A stretch of DNA of 64,000 bases from Prorocentrum cordatum (GCA_963575745.1 CAUYUJ010016360.1:245001-309000); one strand, 5' to 3'. Numbered from the stretch's first letter, positions 21,629 to 31,383 are shown. The notes: generated from the sequence alone by a model not told the origin. Numbers and translations are program-made.

Positions 21629-21634
21629 TTTTTT
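21582..21634 (-). promoter_or_regulatory. -1 programmed ribosomal frameshift signal joining LINE-A ORF1 and ORF2
   Basis: The last ORF1 codons are TCA AAA AAC TGA, so 21634-21628 reads A AAA AAC, a canonical X XXY YYZ slippery heptamer, directly before the stop. Eleven bases downstream, ACGCAGG-CTGGG (21616-21605) pairs with CCCAG-A-CCTGCGT (21594-21582): a 12-bp stem with one bulged A and a 10-base loop. A -1 slip enters a frame that is open without a stop for 108 codons into the long ORF2. I checked this interval codon by codon. Confidence 0.85.
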
Positions 21635-24600
21635 GACAGTCGACCCCCGTCGAGGTCGCTCTCGCCGCTCTCGATGAAGGATGCCACTCTGTCACCTGGG
21701 TCCGCGAAGCCATCGTCCGCGTCGCAGATCCTGACCTTTTTCGGCTGGCTCCTCGCCCTCCTGGGTTCCCTTGGTTGCTTCAGGTTACCTCTGCATGGAG
21801 GTGCCGAGCTCGTCCTCTCTGGTGTGCCCAAGTGGAAACGCGGTGGTGGCAGTCGTGGCTCGTGTGGCTCGGTGGGCGTGATATCCTCAATCGGCATCCG
21901 TGGAGGTGTGCTGGGGCAATCCTCCTCGTCGCGGCTGAGGTCGATGAACAGCGTCGTCATGGGAGTCTTGGCTGTCTGTGAACGCTGTTGTGGGGTTTTG
22001 TGTGGCGTGAGAGGCGTGACGGGCGGAAACAGTATGTGTCTTGGCGTGGGCTGTTCCGTCGGGATGGGTGAGTCGGCTGGTATCGTTGGTGAGAGTGAGG
22101 CGAGGTCTGTCGGGGCTTCGCCCTCCTTCTCCTTGCTCAGGCCTTGGCGGTTCTTCCACTCTTCGTCCAGCAGGTCAGCGTCGTCGGATTCGCCAATTGG
22201 GATGCAATCGCTGCTCGCCCGTACCTCGAGCATCCCTGAGTGCGAAGAGGAGCCGACCCTGTTGTACTCCTCGATGTGCTGGCGCTGCTGAGGTGGTGGT
22301 GGGGGGAGCGGCCACTCTTCGGCGGATGTCCTCGGCACAAAGCTTTGGTTCTGGAAGCTGAGGTCGTCGCTCGACGAGGGGGTAGGCTCCTCTGGCGTTG
22401 GCATAGACGATGTATGGGACCTCTCTCCAAATCCCACCTCGGCCAGCTCCTCGAGGTACGGCGGCAGTTCTGGATGTGGAAGTTCGTACTGGCTAGGTAG
22501 CAGCCGAAGTAAGTCTGCCTCAAGTTGCTCCCTCTGGTACGCGCCCTCCTGGTCCGCCATGCCTTGGTCACGCTCGCTCGTGGCTGTGTCTCCCATGAGG
22601 TCCTCCGTCATGTCGATTAGCAGGTCCTCGTCCACTTGTCCTCCTGCTCCCCAGGCATCCCGTAGTGCAGTCTGGAGTCCAGCCGTTTGCAAATCATGTG
22701 CCCGTTGGAGTTCTTGTAATTGCTGCTGCCTCTGCGCTTCGTTCATATGATGGTTGTGGGCGTAGTGCTGCGCGATGGCCTGCATCTCCTGCTGGCACTG
22801 GTGCTGCAGTGTACTGTGGTACTGGTGCGCCGCTTGGTTCTCCATCTCCTGCTGCTGCTGTAATGCATGGAGTTCGCTTGTGGCTGCTGCTTGTCGCTGC
22901 AGTGCCACCTCCTCCATCCTTTGGGCTTTGTCCACCTCCTCCTGGTGCTCGCCGACGCGCTCCAGATACCTTTCCTGCTCGTGCTGCATCTCGTATGCCT
23001 TCGCCTGGATGGCTGCGCGCTCCAGGTTCAGGACGACCCGCATCGCTTCGCGCTTGTTGGCTTCTTCCTGATGCTCGTGGGCCATCTGCTGATAGTTCAC
23101 TGCGATCCGCAGCTCCTCCTCCTTATAAGCGCTGTGGCGGGCGCATCTCTCCTGGTACTCCGCCTCCGCCATCTCCTGCATCGCCTTCTCGTTGTGCTCC
23201 TGCGCCATCTTGTACCACTGGGCCTCTTGGGTTGCCATCTCTCTCACAACTTGCTCCTCCTGCCTGGCCTTCTGGACCTGCTGCGTGTAGATGGCTGCTC
23301 TTCTCTGGTCTTCCTTGTGCATCTCCTCGCGCAAGGTCTTCTTTTCCATCTCGATATGCATTTGCAGGTCTGCGAGCATCCCTTTGGCCCTTTCCTCCTG
23401 TGTCCTCTGGGTGCCTCTTTGTGCTTCGTATGCTTTTGCTTCCTCCTCCTCTAGCTTGGCGTTGTGGTGCCGCTTGAGAGCGTTGACCTCCCATATGTGC
23501 CACTTCTCCTGCTTGGCCAACTGCTCTTCGGTCGTGTGGTACATCTTTTGCGCGATGGTCTGCTCGTAGGCCTTCAGTTCGCTTTTGTGCTTGAACTCTG
23601 CTTGTGCAAGTAGGTCGCTTTGCTGCTGTTCTTTTTTCTGCTGCGAATCAAGCCTCTCGGTCAATCTCCTGATGGCGTCTTTGATCTCGTCTGATGCTGC
23701 TGGGACTGGTCGGGGCTGCTGGGCTGGGGCTGGCTGAGCTGTGGCTGGTTGGGCCATGGCCGGAGCCGCTGGAGCTGCCGCAGGGTCGCGCCTTCTCCTC
23801 GCGGCTGGGTGTGGCGTGCGTCCTCTGGTGGGATCATGGCTCCCGTCTTCCTCGGATGATTCGTCCTTTACTCCCGCCGACTTGGCCATTTGATCTCTGG
23901 TTTCCCTCATCAGGGTTTTGTAGACCCTGATGGTTCTGGCTGCCGTCGCCTCCTGGTCCAGCATCTTGCTGAGCCGCTTCTCCATCTCTGCATGCTCCTC
24001 CTCCAGCTTTTCCAGCGTGGCCCTGAGCTGCCTCATGCGTTCTTTGTGGGGCAGGACGAAGGAGATGTTCGTGGCGGTGATCGCCGCTTCCTGCTCGAGG
24101 CTGGTTGTGCACAAGCCGGCCAGCCTAGCACCTGCGATGTTCTCGGTGAGACGCCCCAGCCTGTGGCACTTGGTCTTGTACCACACGAACCTCATCTCTT
24201 CGTCATCTGGAGGTGCGGACCAGCTCTCGTGCTCCATCGCGACGGCGAAGGAGACTGGCGTGATGCTGTCCAGGACTGCCTTCTGCTGGGGGCTGTACTG
24301 GTAGCTGCCGATGTGGGCTGCGGCAGGCATGTCGAGCTGGTCCCTTCTTCTGCGCCTGCCGCTTCTCTTTCTGGCTGAGGCGCTCCTCCAGGGCGCTCTG
24401 TGCTTCCAGTGCTGGTCGCTGTCGCTTTGCTGCTGGTGCTTGTGGGTCTGTGGCTGCTGCTGCTGCTGCTGGTGGCGCTTGTGGGTCTGTGGCTGCTGCT
24501 GCTGCTGCTGACTATGCTGCTGCCACTCCCAGGGCCGCCCACCAATGGCTCCGTAGTCGCCAGTCCAGTCTGCGCTGCGCTGGCGCTGCGCCTGGGCTGT

Positions 24601-24726
24601 GGACCCTGCTCCTGTCCACCTTTTCCCAGGGCCGCGCTGAGACGCCTCGAGGTGTGTGGTCCCTGCTCCTGACCACCTTTCCCTCGAGGCGCCGCGCTGC
24701 TGCTGCTGCTTCCAACTCTTCGCCAT
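21625..24726 (-). CDS. LINE-A ORF1: Gln/Glu-rich coiled-coil protein
   Basis: I start at ATG 24726-24724 (MAKSWKQQQQ); an open frame continues 21 codons upstream but only from a TTG. The product is about 1,033 residues. The first 180 are basic and Q-rich with polyQ/His runs and the two covarying hairpin copies in the coding sequence. About residues 230-290 and 360-720 are long charged heptad-like stretches rich in Glu, Gln, Lys and Arg, consistent with coiled coils. The C-terminal third is acidic and Pro/Ser-rich. No CCHC knuckle or RRM is visible. LINE ORF1 proteins usually bind element RNA; that role is inferred from position and coiled-coil content. It ends at a TGA immediately after the frameshift heptamer, so a fraction of ribosomes should extend it into ORF2. 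Confidence 0.85.
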   Translation of the reverse strand: MAKSWKQQQQRGASRERWSGAGTTHLEASQRGPGKRWTGAGSTAQAQRQRSADWTGDYGAIGGRPWEWQQHSQQQQQQPQTHKRHQQQQQQPQTHKHQQQSDSDQHWKHRAPWRSASARKRSGRRRRRDQLDMPAAAHIGSYQYSPQQKAVLDSITPVSFAVAMEHESWSAPPDDEEMRFVWYKTKCHRLGRLTENIAGARLAGLCTTSLEQEAAITATNISFVLPHKERMRQLRATLEKLEEEHAEMEKRLSKMLDQEATAARTIRVYKTLMRETRDQMAKSAGVKDESSEEDGSHDPTRGRTPHPAARRRRDPAAAPAAPAMAQPATAQPAPAQQPRPVPAASDEIKDAIRRLTERLDSQQKKEQQQSDLLAQAEFKHKSELKAYEQTIAQKMYHTTEEQLAKQEKWHIWEVNALKRHHNAKLEEEEAKAYEAQRGTQRTQEERAKGMLADLQMHIEMEKKTLREEMHKEDQRRAAIYTQQVQKARQEEQVVREMATQEAQWYKMAQEHNEKAMQEMAEAEYQERCARHSAYKEEELRIAVNYQQMAHEHQEEANKREAMRVVLNLERAAIQAKAYEMQHEQERYLERVGEHQEEVDKAQRMEEVALQRQAAATSELHALQQQQEMENQAAHQYHSTLQHQCQQEMQAIAQHYAHNHHMNEAQRQQQLQELQRAHDLQTAGLQTALRDAWGAGGQVDEDLLIDMTEDLMGDTATSERDQGMADQEGAYQREQLEADLLRLLPSQYELPHPELPPYLEELAEVGFGERSHTSSMPTPEEPTPSSSDDLSFQNQSFVPRTSAEEWPLPPPPPQQRQHIEEYNRVGSSSHSGMLEVRASSDCIPIGESDDADLLDEEWKNRQGLSKEKEGEAPTDLASLSPTIPADSPIPTEQPTPRHILFPPVTPLTPHKTPQQRSQTAKTPMTTLFIDLSRDEEDCPSTPPRMPIEDITPTEPHEPRLPPPRFHLGTPERTSSAPPCRGNLKQPREPRRARSQPKKVRICDADDGFADPGDRVASFIESGESDLDGGRLSKN
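24599..24676 (-). repeat. Two variant copies of the covarying hairpin motif
   Basis: 24599-24619 reads GTGGAC-CCTGCTCCT-GTCCAC and 24656-24676 reads GTGGTC-CCTGCTCCT-GACCAC on the plus strand. Both keep a perfect 6-bp stem and the same loop as the five copies at 12.07-12.38 kb, although stem positions 2 and 5 differ. They lie near the start of LINE-A ORF1 and are translated. Confidence 0.85.
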
Positions 24727-25005
24727 GTTGTCGAAGGGCTGTGCTGAGTGATGATCTGCAAGTAGTCTGGAGGCCTCGACTACCTTCAAGAGTGTCCTGG
24801 CGTGGCCTCGCGCTATGCGGGCCCTCCTGTGCCAACTTTCTTCCTTCTGCCTGGGCGTCTTTCTTTAGCCTAGGCGTCGCGGCCGCGGCGCTTCTCTTCA
24901 GCTTTGCTTCTTTAATGGCGCCGCGGCGCGCTGGCCCGGGCTGACGGGGCTGGCCGAACGAGGGGACGACACGACCCCACGCGGCGGCGGGCCCCTCCTC
25001 AGCCC

Positions 25006-25228
25006 GTGGCTTCCTCCTCCTCCTCCTCCTCCTCCTCCTCCTCCTCCTCCTCCTCCTCCCCCTCCTTCCCTCCTCCTTCCCTCCTCCTCCTCCTCCTCCT
25101 CCTCCTCCTCCTCCTCCTCCTCCTCCTCCTCCTCCTCCTTCCCTGCTCCTCCTCCTCCTCCTCCTCCTCCTTCCCCATCCTCCTCCTCCTCCTCCTCCTC
25201 CTCCTCCTCCTTCTCCTCGGGACCTCCC
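25006..25228. repeat. (TCC)n microsatellite upstream of LINE-A
   Basis: Pure TCC runs with CCC, TTC and TGC interruptions. On the LINE-A coding strand this reads GGA, the opposite polarity to the arrays flanking LINE-B and LINE-D. From 25229 to 25704 no gene is seen. Confidence 0.95.
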
Positions 25229-25704
25229 CCCTGACTGTTCGCGAGGGGCCTGTTGAGGCCACCCGGGACTAATCGGGGAGGGGGGGGGGCATGCGGAGGC
25301 CAACCAGGACTACACGCGGGTCGCTGAAAGCAGGTATTTTTGGATTCCCAGAGCCCAATCTACTTCAAGCGCCTTCCTACTTCAAGAATCGACGCGCTTT
25401 TGCGGTGTTTTGTAATTCCCTGGGGGGGCCTGGACCCAATCCACATAATCCGCCTTCCTACTTCATGTTTCTACCTACTTCTTCCAACCGACGTGTACCT
25501 GGGCGCCGCATCGCCGCCACATCGATGATGCGGCTCGATGCGGAGCCCGAATTTCTCCGCGCCGACGTGGCCGATCTTTCGCTGGTGGATCAGCAATGCA
25601 GTGGCGATGCGGCGAGATCCTCCGACCCCAAATGCTCGGACCCCGTTTGCGAGGCCTCCAGCTCTGGCGAGGAGGCAAGGTGCTTCACAATTTTCGGCTC
25701 TCAG

Positions 25705-25832
25705 GGTCCCCATGCCCTAGTCCAGGCCCCAGGGATGTCAAACAACGGCTCAGGAGGAAAAGCTGGTCTCCAGGAAGGGGTCCAGACCTTTGGGGAGCCA
25801 CGTTGCGCACAAAAACACGACGTCGGATGTAT
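25705..25832. repeat. Dispersed repeat R10, copy 2
   Basis: Matches 7320-7432 through CTCAGGAGGAAAA, a GGTCTCC/GGTCC word, GGGGTCCAGACCTTTGGGG and ACGACGTCGG. It is followed immediately by R4. Confidence 0.6.
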
Positions 25833-25845
25833 GGGTACATCGGTA

Positions 25846-25985
25846 AAGCGTTCTGGAACGCTTTCAGATCGTCCCAGAGCGCTCCAGAATGGCCGCGGTA
25901 CCCGACGCATTCAAACAAGACCCGCCGCCCCTCAGAATGTCCTGATTGATCCTTGTCCGAATTTGTCCTCGTCATGTATTTCCAG
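25846..25985. repeat. Dispersed repeat R4, copy 1
   Basis: Alternating GAGCG/CGCTC words (CGTTCTGGAACGCT...AGAGCGCTCCAGAATGGCCGCGG) lead to CCGCC...CTCAGA and a TTGTCC tail. The same order occurs at 30541-30665 and 51433-51560. From 25990 to 26600 no gene is seen; GGCGGAAG is repeated at about 26216-26260. Confidence 0.6.
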
Positions 25986-26600
25986 ACCATCGACGTTGCC
26001 ATTTTTTCTCACAGCGCGGACCCCTCCTTCCCTGGGGCCGATTTCCCATCTTGAGTCGGTCTTGGACGGCCCCAGGGCCCGGCGAGGGCCCTCAGAGACC
26101 GAAGCTAGCACAAACTGTCCGTCGTTATTTTTCACGACGCGAGGAGGTAATTGCTGGAGGCTTTAAAAAAAGAGGCTTTGCCTTCGAGGATCCAAGGAGT
26201 CGTCATCGCTTCCTCGGCGGAAGGTGGCGGAAGGGCGGCGGAAGATCGGCGGAAGGCGGTAGAAGTAAAAAACGCTTCCAAGAGATGACAATGTTCTTGG
26301 GTTCAGGGTTTCCGGAATCGGCCATCTGGGTTTGTCCTAAGCCACGACGACGGCGACGACGCCGCTGTTCGCCACCGCCGACCGACGCGCGCCCGCCCTC
26401 TGGACGCGTGCGGTCGTCGAGACGCCCCCTCCCCCCTAGCAGAGCACCAGAGAGGAGGGGTCCCTCCGTCGCCAGGAAGCAAGCTCTCGGAGGCCTGGAG
26501 GTTGGCACCAACACGAATGTCGGCAGTGTGCCTCCACCGAGGAGAGATGGTCTCGATCTCGGTGATGAAGGCAAAAGCACAATAAAATGAACATTCGGCG

Positions 26601-26730
26601 CTCCGCGCGGATTTTTCTTGGATCTGCGTTGGGCCCCCCCCCCCTCGCTGGCGCGCGGAGCGCGCCAGGATCGGCGCCAGAGGCGCCATCAGGGGGGGCC
26701 CAGCGCAGATCCAAGAAGTTCGCGCGTACG
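26601..26730. repeat. Foldback element R8, copy 1
   Basis: 26615-26640 and 26692-26717 form a 26-bp inverted repeat with one mismatch (TTCTTGGATCTGCG, T or C, TGGGC7). GCGCG words lie just outside each arm. The loop contains its own GC-rich palindromes. A related copy lies at 62161-62266 and a diverged one at 60973-61060. MITE-like, with no coding capacity. Confidence 0.75.
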
Positions 26731-27718
26731 GTCGAACATGTATGCATATGTTGGTCTTGTCTTTTTCTCAGAAAACAAACTCCCGCCAACATCTAGGATC
26801 ATCTTCCCCAGGTGGACCCAGCCCTCTGCTTTGGTGTCGATGCCCTTTCCCAGGCCTCCAATACACGGGTTCTGAGCGAACCGGGTCCCGAGGGTGTTCT
26901 CCGTTGTCGGGCTCTCGGGGCGCCCCACGGGCCCCAGGACCGTCGGACAACGACCGAGGATGACGAGCTGGCTCTGGGGAAGGCTCCCGGGGTCCAGGAC
27001 CCGTTGCCCTCACGACCCGCTTGCTCCATGCCAGCTTGGTGTCTGCGCTAGACATCCAACGTTCTGAACAACTCAAGACAGATGTGTTTCGCAGTGTTCG
27101 GACTCCTCAGGCTGGTTCTGGACTCCGGGGCCGCCCAAAACACAATGCGGAATGACAAGCTGGGGCAAGGGACGGGACTTCGGGGACCCCGTATTGAACA
27201 AATCAAGGTTGACGCATCAGATGATTGGGTGTGGGCATCGTAAATTCTTCCCTCGTTTTGGCAGTTCTGGCCCTCCTGGGAGGCCCGCGTTACCACGGCT
27301 GGATTGGCCTCGGCCGATGTTCATGGTCAGACCGCACCTCGAGCGAGCCGCAGCTGGGGACCCTCACATATCGATCCGAGTGGGAAAGGAGCCGCGTGAG
27401 CTTTTTGGGGCAAGGGTTCTAGTCTTAGCTTAGCATTGCGTTTCTGCTTGTTGGTGGCGCCAGGTCTCGCGGAGGATGAGGAGAAGATGGGCTTGTAGTA
27501 AGTTGTACCAACCGCCGCCCTGGACGTTATCAGCATGGAAGTCCCTGTGGGCTTTGGGAGTCTCGGGGAGGACTAAGAACATCCCAAATCCATGATCGTC
27601 GCGTGCAGAACTTAGCAGTAGTAGGAAGAGGAGGGCCAGTGACTCCGGCTGGCCTGGTGCACTCTGCTGGCACCATCGTCTGCACATTTGCTTCGATGTT
27701 GCATCGTGCCTAAAAACG
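26731..27718. other. No recognisable gene
   Basis: Ordinary mixed sequence. The minus strand from about 27606 to 27430 stays open with a natural-looking composition (ends LRETWRHQQAETQC, then stop) and could be a short terminal exon, but nothing identifies it. Purine-rich GGA tracts begin at 27719. Confidence 0.4.
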
Positions 27719-27912
27719 AGGAGGAAGAGGAGGAGGAGTAGGAGGAGGAGGAGGAGGAGGAGGAGGCGGACGAAGATGAGGAGGAGGAGGATGGCGACGT
27801 GGAGGAACGAGATAAGTTGGATGATGTCGAGGACTGGCGGAAGAGGATGCGGGGGAGGAGGAGGAGGAGGAGGAGGAGGAGGAGGAGGAGGAGGAGGAGG
27901 AGGAGGAGGCCG
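27719..27912. repeat. Two (GGA)n microsatellite tracts
   Basis: GGA/GAA triplets at about 27719-27790 and a purer GGA run at about 27852-27912 are separated by 60 bases of unique sequence. Confidence 0.9.
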
Positions 27913-28186
27913 ACGAGGAGGAGAACGACGAGGAGCAGGCGGAGGGGGGGAGGACGCTCCCTCCCCTCCCCTCCGGGGAGGCTCGGCTGAGCACGCCGGC
28001 CCACCGCCGGTGGAAGTGGTCGTCGCCGCCTGGGACCACGCGCCGACGTGGGAGCACAAGCTGTGCCCCGCTCAGCGAAGCACCCAGACATCGTCGTCGA
28101 GGAGGAGGAGGAGGCGAGGCCGACGACAACGACGACTACTGCGACGACGGCGACAAAACACGGCGGCGGTTTTTGAGGCGTCCATC

Positions 28187-28395
28187 GGAGGAGGGCCAGT
28201 CGAGACAACGGTGGTCCTCCCTTGCGTATTTCGCCCTTTGGCAGGGCCTCCTGGGGTCTCGTCGCCAGGGCTGGAAGCACCTCCAGGGGCGGGACGCCAG
28301 GAGGGACCCTGGGAGAGGCCTCGTGGGGCCGATGTTGAGCGGATTGGGGCCGGGCGGGAGAGCCGCAGTTGTCTCAATTGGCCCTCCTCCAACAA
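28187..28395. repeat. Dispersed repeat R3, copy 2
   Basis: CATCGGAGGAGGGCCAGTCG and AGACAACGGTGG match 50945-50983. GGGCCGGGCGGGAGAGCCGC and TTGTCTCAATTGGCCCTC match 8905-8943 in the right half. This copy is the longest of the three. Confidence 0.65.
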
Positions 28396-28687
28396 AGGAC
28401 GCCAGTCCCCTCCCCCGACCTAGCTTGTTACGCGGGCCCCTGGGGAGGTCGACCCCTGTCCTGGGGCCGTGCTTCCATCCCGTGTCGCATTATGACAGCC
28501 CTCAGGGCCGGGAAGACTGCCTCCATTTGCCGAGACAGGCAGACAGACAGACATACAGGCAGGCAGATCCCGAACGGCTACAGAGCGGCTCCTGCACAGG
28601 ACACGTTAGTTTGCAGAGTTCGTAACCAATGCACACAGAGACAACAAGACCACACAACGCACCTTAACACAACACACAGCACAGCAC

Positions 28688-28703
28688 AACACACACACAC
28701 ACG

Positions 28704-28734
<31 letters not shown>

Positions 28735-29050
28735 ACGCACGCGCACACGCACACGCACACGCACACGCACACACACACACACACACGCACACACACACAC
28801 ACACACGCACACAACACACACACACACACACGCGCACACGCGCACACGCACACGCACACGCACACGCACACGCACGCGCACGCGCACACGCACACGCACA
28901 CGCACACGCACACGCACACGCACACGCACACGCACACACACACACACACGCACACACACACACACACACGCACACACACACACACACGCACGCACGCACA
29001 ACTCGCGCACACACACATACACACACACACACGCACACGCACACACGCGC
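28688..29050. repeat. Long (AC)n / (ACACGC)n tract
   Basis: About 360 bases of nearly perfect alternating purine-pyrimidine sequence, pure CA at the ends and CACG hexamers in the centre. It is a strong Z-DNA-forming candidate. Open frames of Thr/His or Val/Cys across it are artefacts. Confidence 0.97.
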
Positions 29051-29454
29051 CAATGCCCTCACTCAGACGCCGTCCGTCCGTCCACTGGTCCAGAGCAGCC
29101 CTCAACAAATGCCCAGCCCAGAGACCGTCTGAGAGGACGGTTCGGGATGAACGGCATGGCCCCGGGGAGAGAGTCGAGGCTCCTCAAGGCCCCGTATCGA
29201 CTGACGGATCATATCTCTGGGGTTTCCATGTATGCAGCATTCGCAAGGGCACTGTCTGACACGTTTGCTCAGCGTGCAACGCCACCAGGTCTGGCCAACC
29301 ACGCTTCGGCGCGACATGCTAACCACGTCCTAGCCCACAGGCGGATCGTCTCTCGTCAGCGGCCGCACGTGCAGTTTCCGAGGGAGAGACGCACCGTGGC
29401 CCCCAATCGCAAGCTCCACCCAAGGTCCCAGAGGGCGCGGGCACATGCCGCCCC

Positions 29455-29715
29455 CGGCTCACGTCGGCACGCCGCTCACATGCTTGGTGCCCCCAGTGGG
29501 AGCTCCACCCACGGCTCCAGAGGACGCGAGTGCACGCCGCCCCCCGGTCCAGGGTCGGCACGCCGCCCACGCGCTTGGTGCTCTTTCGAGTGTACTCCAG
29601 TTTGGGCCAGCGGAGGGCCTCGTGTTCTTGAAGGATGTTCTTTTGGGGGGGTGGCACCCTCGAGTGTTCTTCAGTTTGGGCCGGCAGAGGGCCTCGTGTT
29701 CTTGAAGGATGCTCG
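29455..29715. repeat. Pairs of direct repeats
   Basis: GTCGGCACGCCGC(T/C)CAC...GCTTGGTGC occurs at about 29463 and 29555. A unit of about 55 bases containing CAGTTTGGGCC, GAGGGCCTCGTGTTCTTGAA and GGATG occurs at about 29590-29640 and 29660-29710. From 29051 to 29454 nothing coding is seen. Confidence 0.75.
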
Positions 29716-29814
29716 TCTGTCCCAGGCCTGGCCGTAATACAGAACGCAGAACAATTACCCTGACGAAGGACCCAACCATATGCAGCTGCGAGTGCCGCAT
29801 TGTAGGTACCGCTT

Positions 29815-30110
29815 TCGGTGGAGCTCCCTATGGGGCCACGAAACGTGCGAGAGGTGCGCCGAAATCGGTATGGCGCGGACGCATATGGACCCTGCCACTG
29901 GGACCTTCGGTGGAGCTCCCTATGGGGCCACGAAGCGTTGTCCTGGGTGGCGGGGACGCATGCGAACTGCGCCATTGGGACCTTCGTTTGAGCTCCTTAT
30001 GGGGCCACGAAGCGCTGTCATGGGTGGCGTTGACGCAGGCGGACCCTGCCACTGGAGCCTTCGGTGGAGCTCCCTGTGGGTCCACGAAACTTTATCTTGG
30101 GTGGCTGAAC
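29815..30110. repeat. Minisatellite of about 80 bases, four copies
   Basis: Units begin at about 29816, 29907, 29985 and 30063 with CGGTGGAGCTCCCTATGGGG and CCACGAA; each also carries a GGACCCTGCCACTGG-like or GCGCCATTGGGACC-like word. Frames encoding related peptides on the plus strand are repeat-derived. From 30111 to 30540 the sequence is GC-rich without a gene. Confidence 0.75.
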
Positions 30111-30540
30111 CACAGGGAGGTGACGAGGCGGATGGGAGGAGGGAGGATGGGGACGAGGAGGGGGAGGACGAGGACAGGAGAGGAGAGGAGAGGAGAGGAG
30201 TGGAGAGGAGGAGTGACGCGGGGCGCCGCCTCTTCGAAACGAGGGCCCAACACCACAGCATGGCTGGGAAACGCCGGAGTTGCGCCTTTTCCAAGCCGGT
30301 GTCGGCCTCTCCCCCCCGCTCGTCTGCCTCCTCCCTCGCTGTGGCTCGTGGGGGCCCGCCGCACGAGAGCCGTGCGCATTCGCGCCGCCGGCCGGCGGCC
30401 GCCTCGGGGCCGCCGGGCGCCCTCCTGCACCGAGGCTGTCCCGCATTCGGCCGCCTCCTCGGCGGGGGGGGGGAGGGCTGCTCTCTCCTGTCGGCGGCGA
30501 GGGGGGGGGGGGGTAAAACAGGGCTAGGATCGGGATAAAT

Positions 30541-30665
30541 CGCTCCAGAGCGTTCCGGAGCGCTCTCAGAGCGTTCCGAAACGCTCTGGAGCGGCCGCGG
30601 CGCCCAATACATCCTCCAAACCCGCCGATTCTCAGAGATTTCGAGTTGTCCCAATCCGATTTTGT
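30541..30665. repeat. Dispersed repeat R4, copy 2
   Basis: Starts with overlapping GAGCG/CGCTC palindromic words, then GGCCGCGGCGCCC, CATCCTCC and TCTCAGAGA as in 51433-51560, ending in GATCTTCGCG. From 30666 to 31337 no gene is seen. Confidence 0.65.
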
Positions 30666-31337
30666 CCCGATCTTCGCGTTGTTTTAGTGTGGGGGAGCGA
30701 GAAGGAGGGCGTGTCGTCTCAGAAGGCCGAGGGGCTCCTCGGAAGCCCCCCGCGGCCGTGCGAGGAGCTCCCCGTGTCTCCAGGGAGGGCGCAGGGGACT
30801 TCTCGCAGGGCCGGCCCTCTCGGACTTCCACTCCCCCCGGGCTGGTCGCTGATCCTTGCAGGACTCGGGCTGGTATGCACAGAGCAGCGCGGAGAGAAGT
30901 CGAGTCCTCGTGGGTCCTCCTGCTGGGAATGGCGATGTGTCGTCACGCCTGCCCTCCACACGGCCTGCGGAACCTGCTGGCACGTCCAGGCAACTGGCGC
31001 GCTCGTGAGAAAGGGCTGGACGTGACGTGGCGTTCCCCTCCCTCTCCCGCTTGGTCGCCGTCTCTTCCTCCTCCTCCTTCGCATGACAGCCTGTTCTTCC
31101 CGGAGCCTCGAGGAAGCGGCTGTCATGCGATTGCGAATGTCAGCTCGACCTGCATGTTGGCCGCCACCTGGGGGGCTCTCTACCTCTCTCGAGAGAGGGA
31201 GAGAGCCTCGCTCCCGAGGGGTCGAGGAGATGTGCCTCTTCCTCGGCGGGAGGCCTGTGGAAGGCGGGCGGGAGCCTGCGGAGGGAGGGCCTTCTTGAGC
31301 GGGCTTCGCCGAAAAGGCGTGCGGGTGCGTCCGGCAC

Positions 31338-31383
31338 GGAGGAGGAGGAGGAGGAGGAGGAGGAGGAGGAGGAGGAGGAGGAG
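31338..31383. repeat. (GGA)n microsatellite
   Basis: Fifteen consecutive GGA triplets. The following 31384-31994 has a plus-strand open frame (31437-31976) of low complexity that might be the remains of the 5' part of LINE-C, but no motif supports it. Confidence 0.9.

Larger units (their letters stand above)
13460..24800 (-). mobile_element. LINE-A, long non-LTR retrotransposon, apparently intact
   Basis: The element carries two very long uninterrupted open frames totalling about 3,700 codons: an ORF1 of coiled-coil character and an ORF2 with RNase H, endonuclease, reverse transcriptase, zinc-finger and methyltransferase-like domains. No LTRs or integrase are visible and there is an EEP-type endonuclease, so it is a LINE. 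Lack of stops argues for recent insertion. Outer limits are approximate: I could not identify target-site duplications or a poly(A) tail. A (TCC)n array lies about 210 bases upstream of the 5' end (25006-25228). Confidence 0.9.

Noticed and set aside
28606-29108. Cys/Val- and Thr/His-rich frames over the CA tract
   Set aside because: Pure dinucleotide-repeat artefacts.
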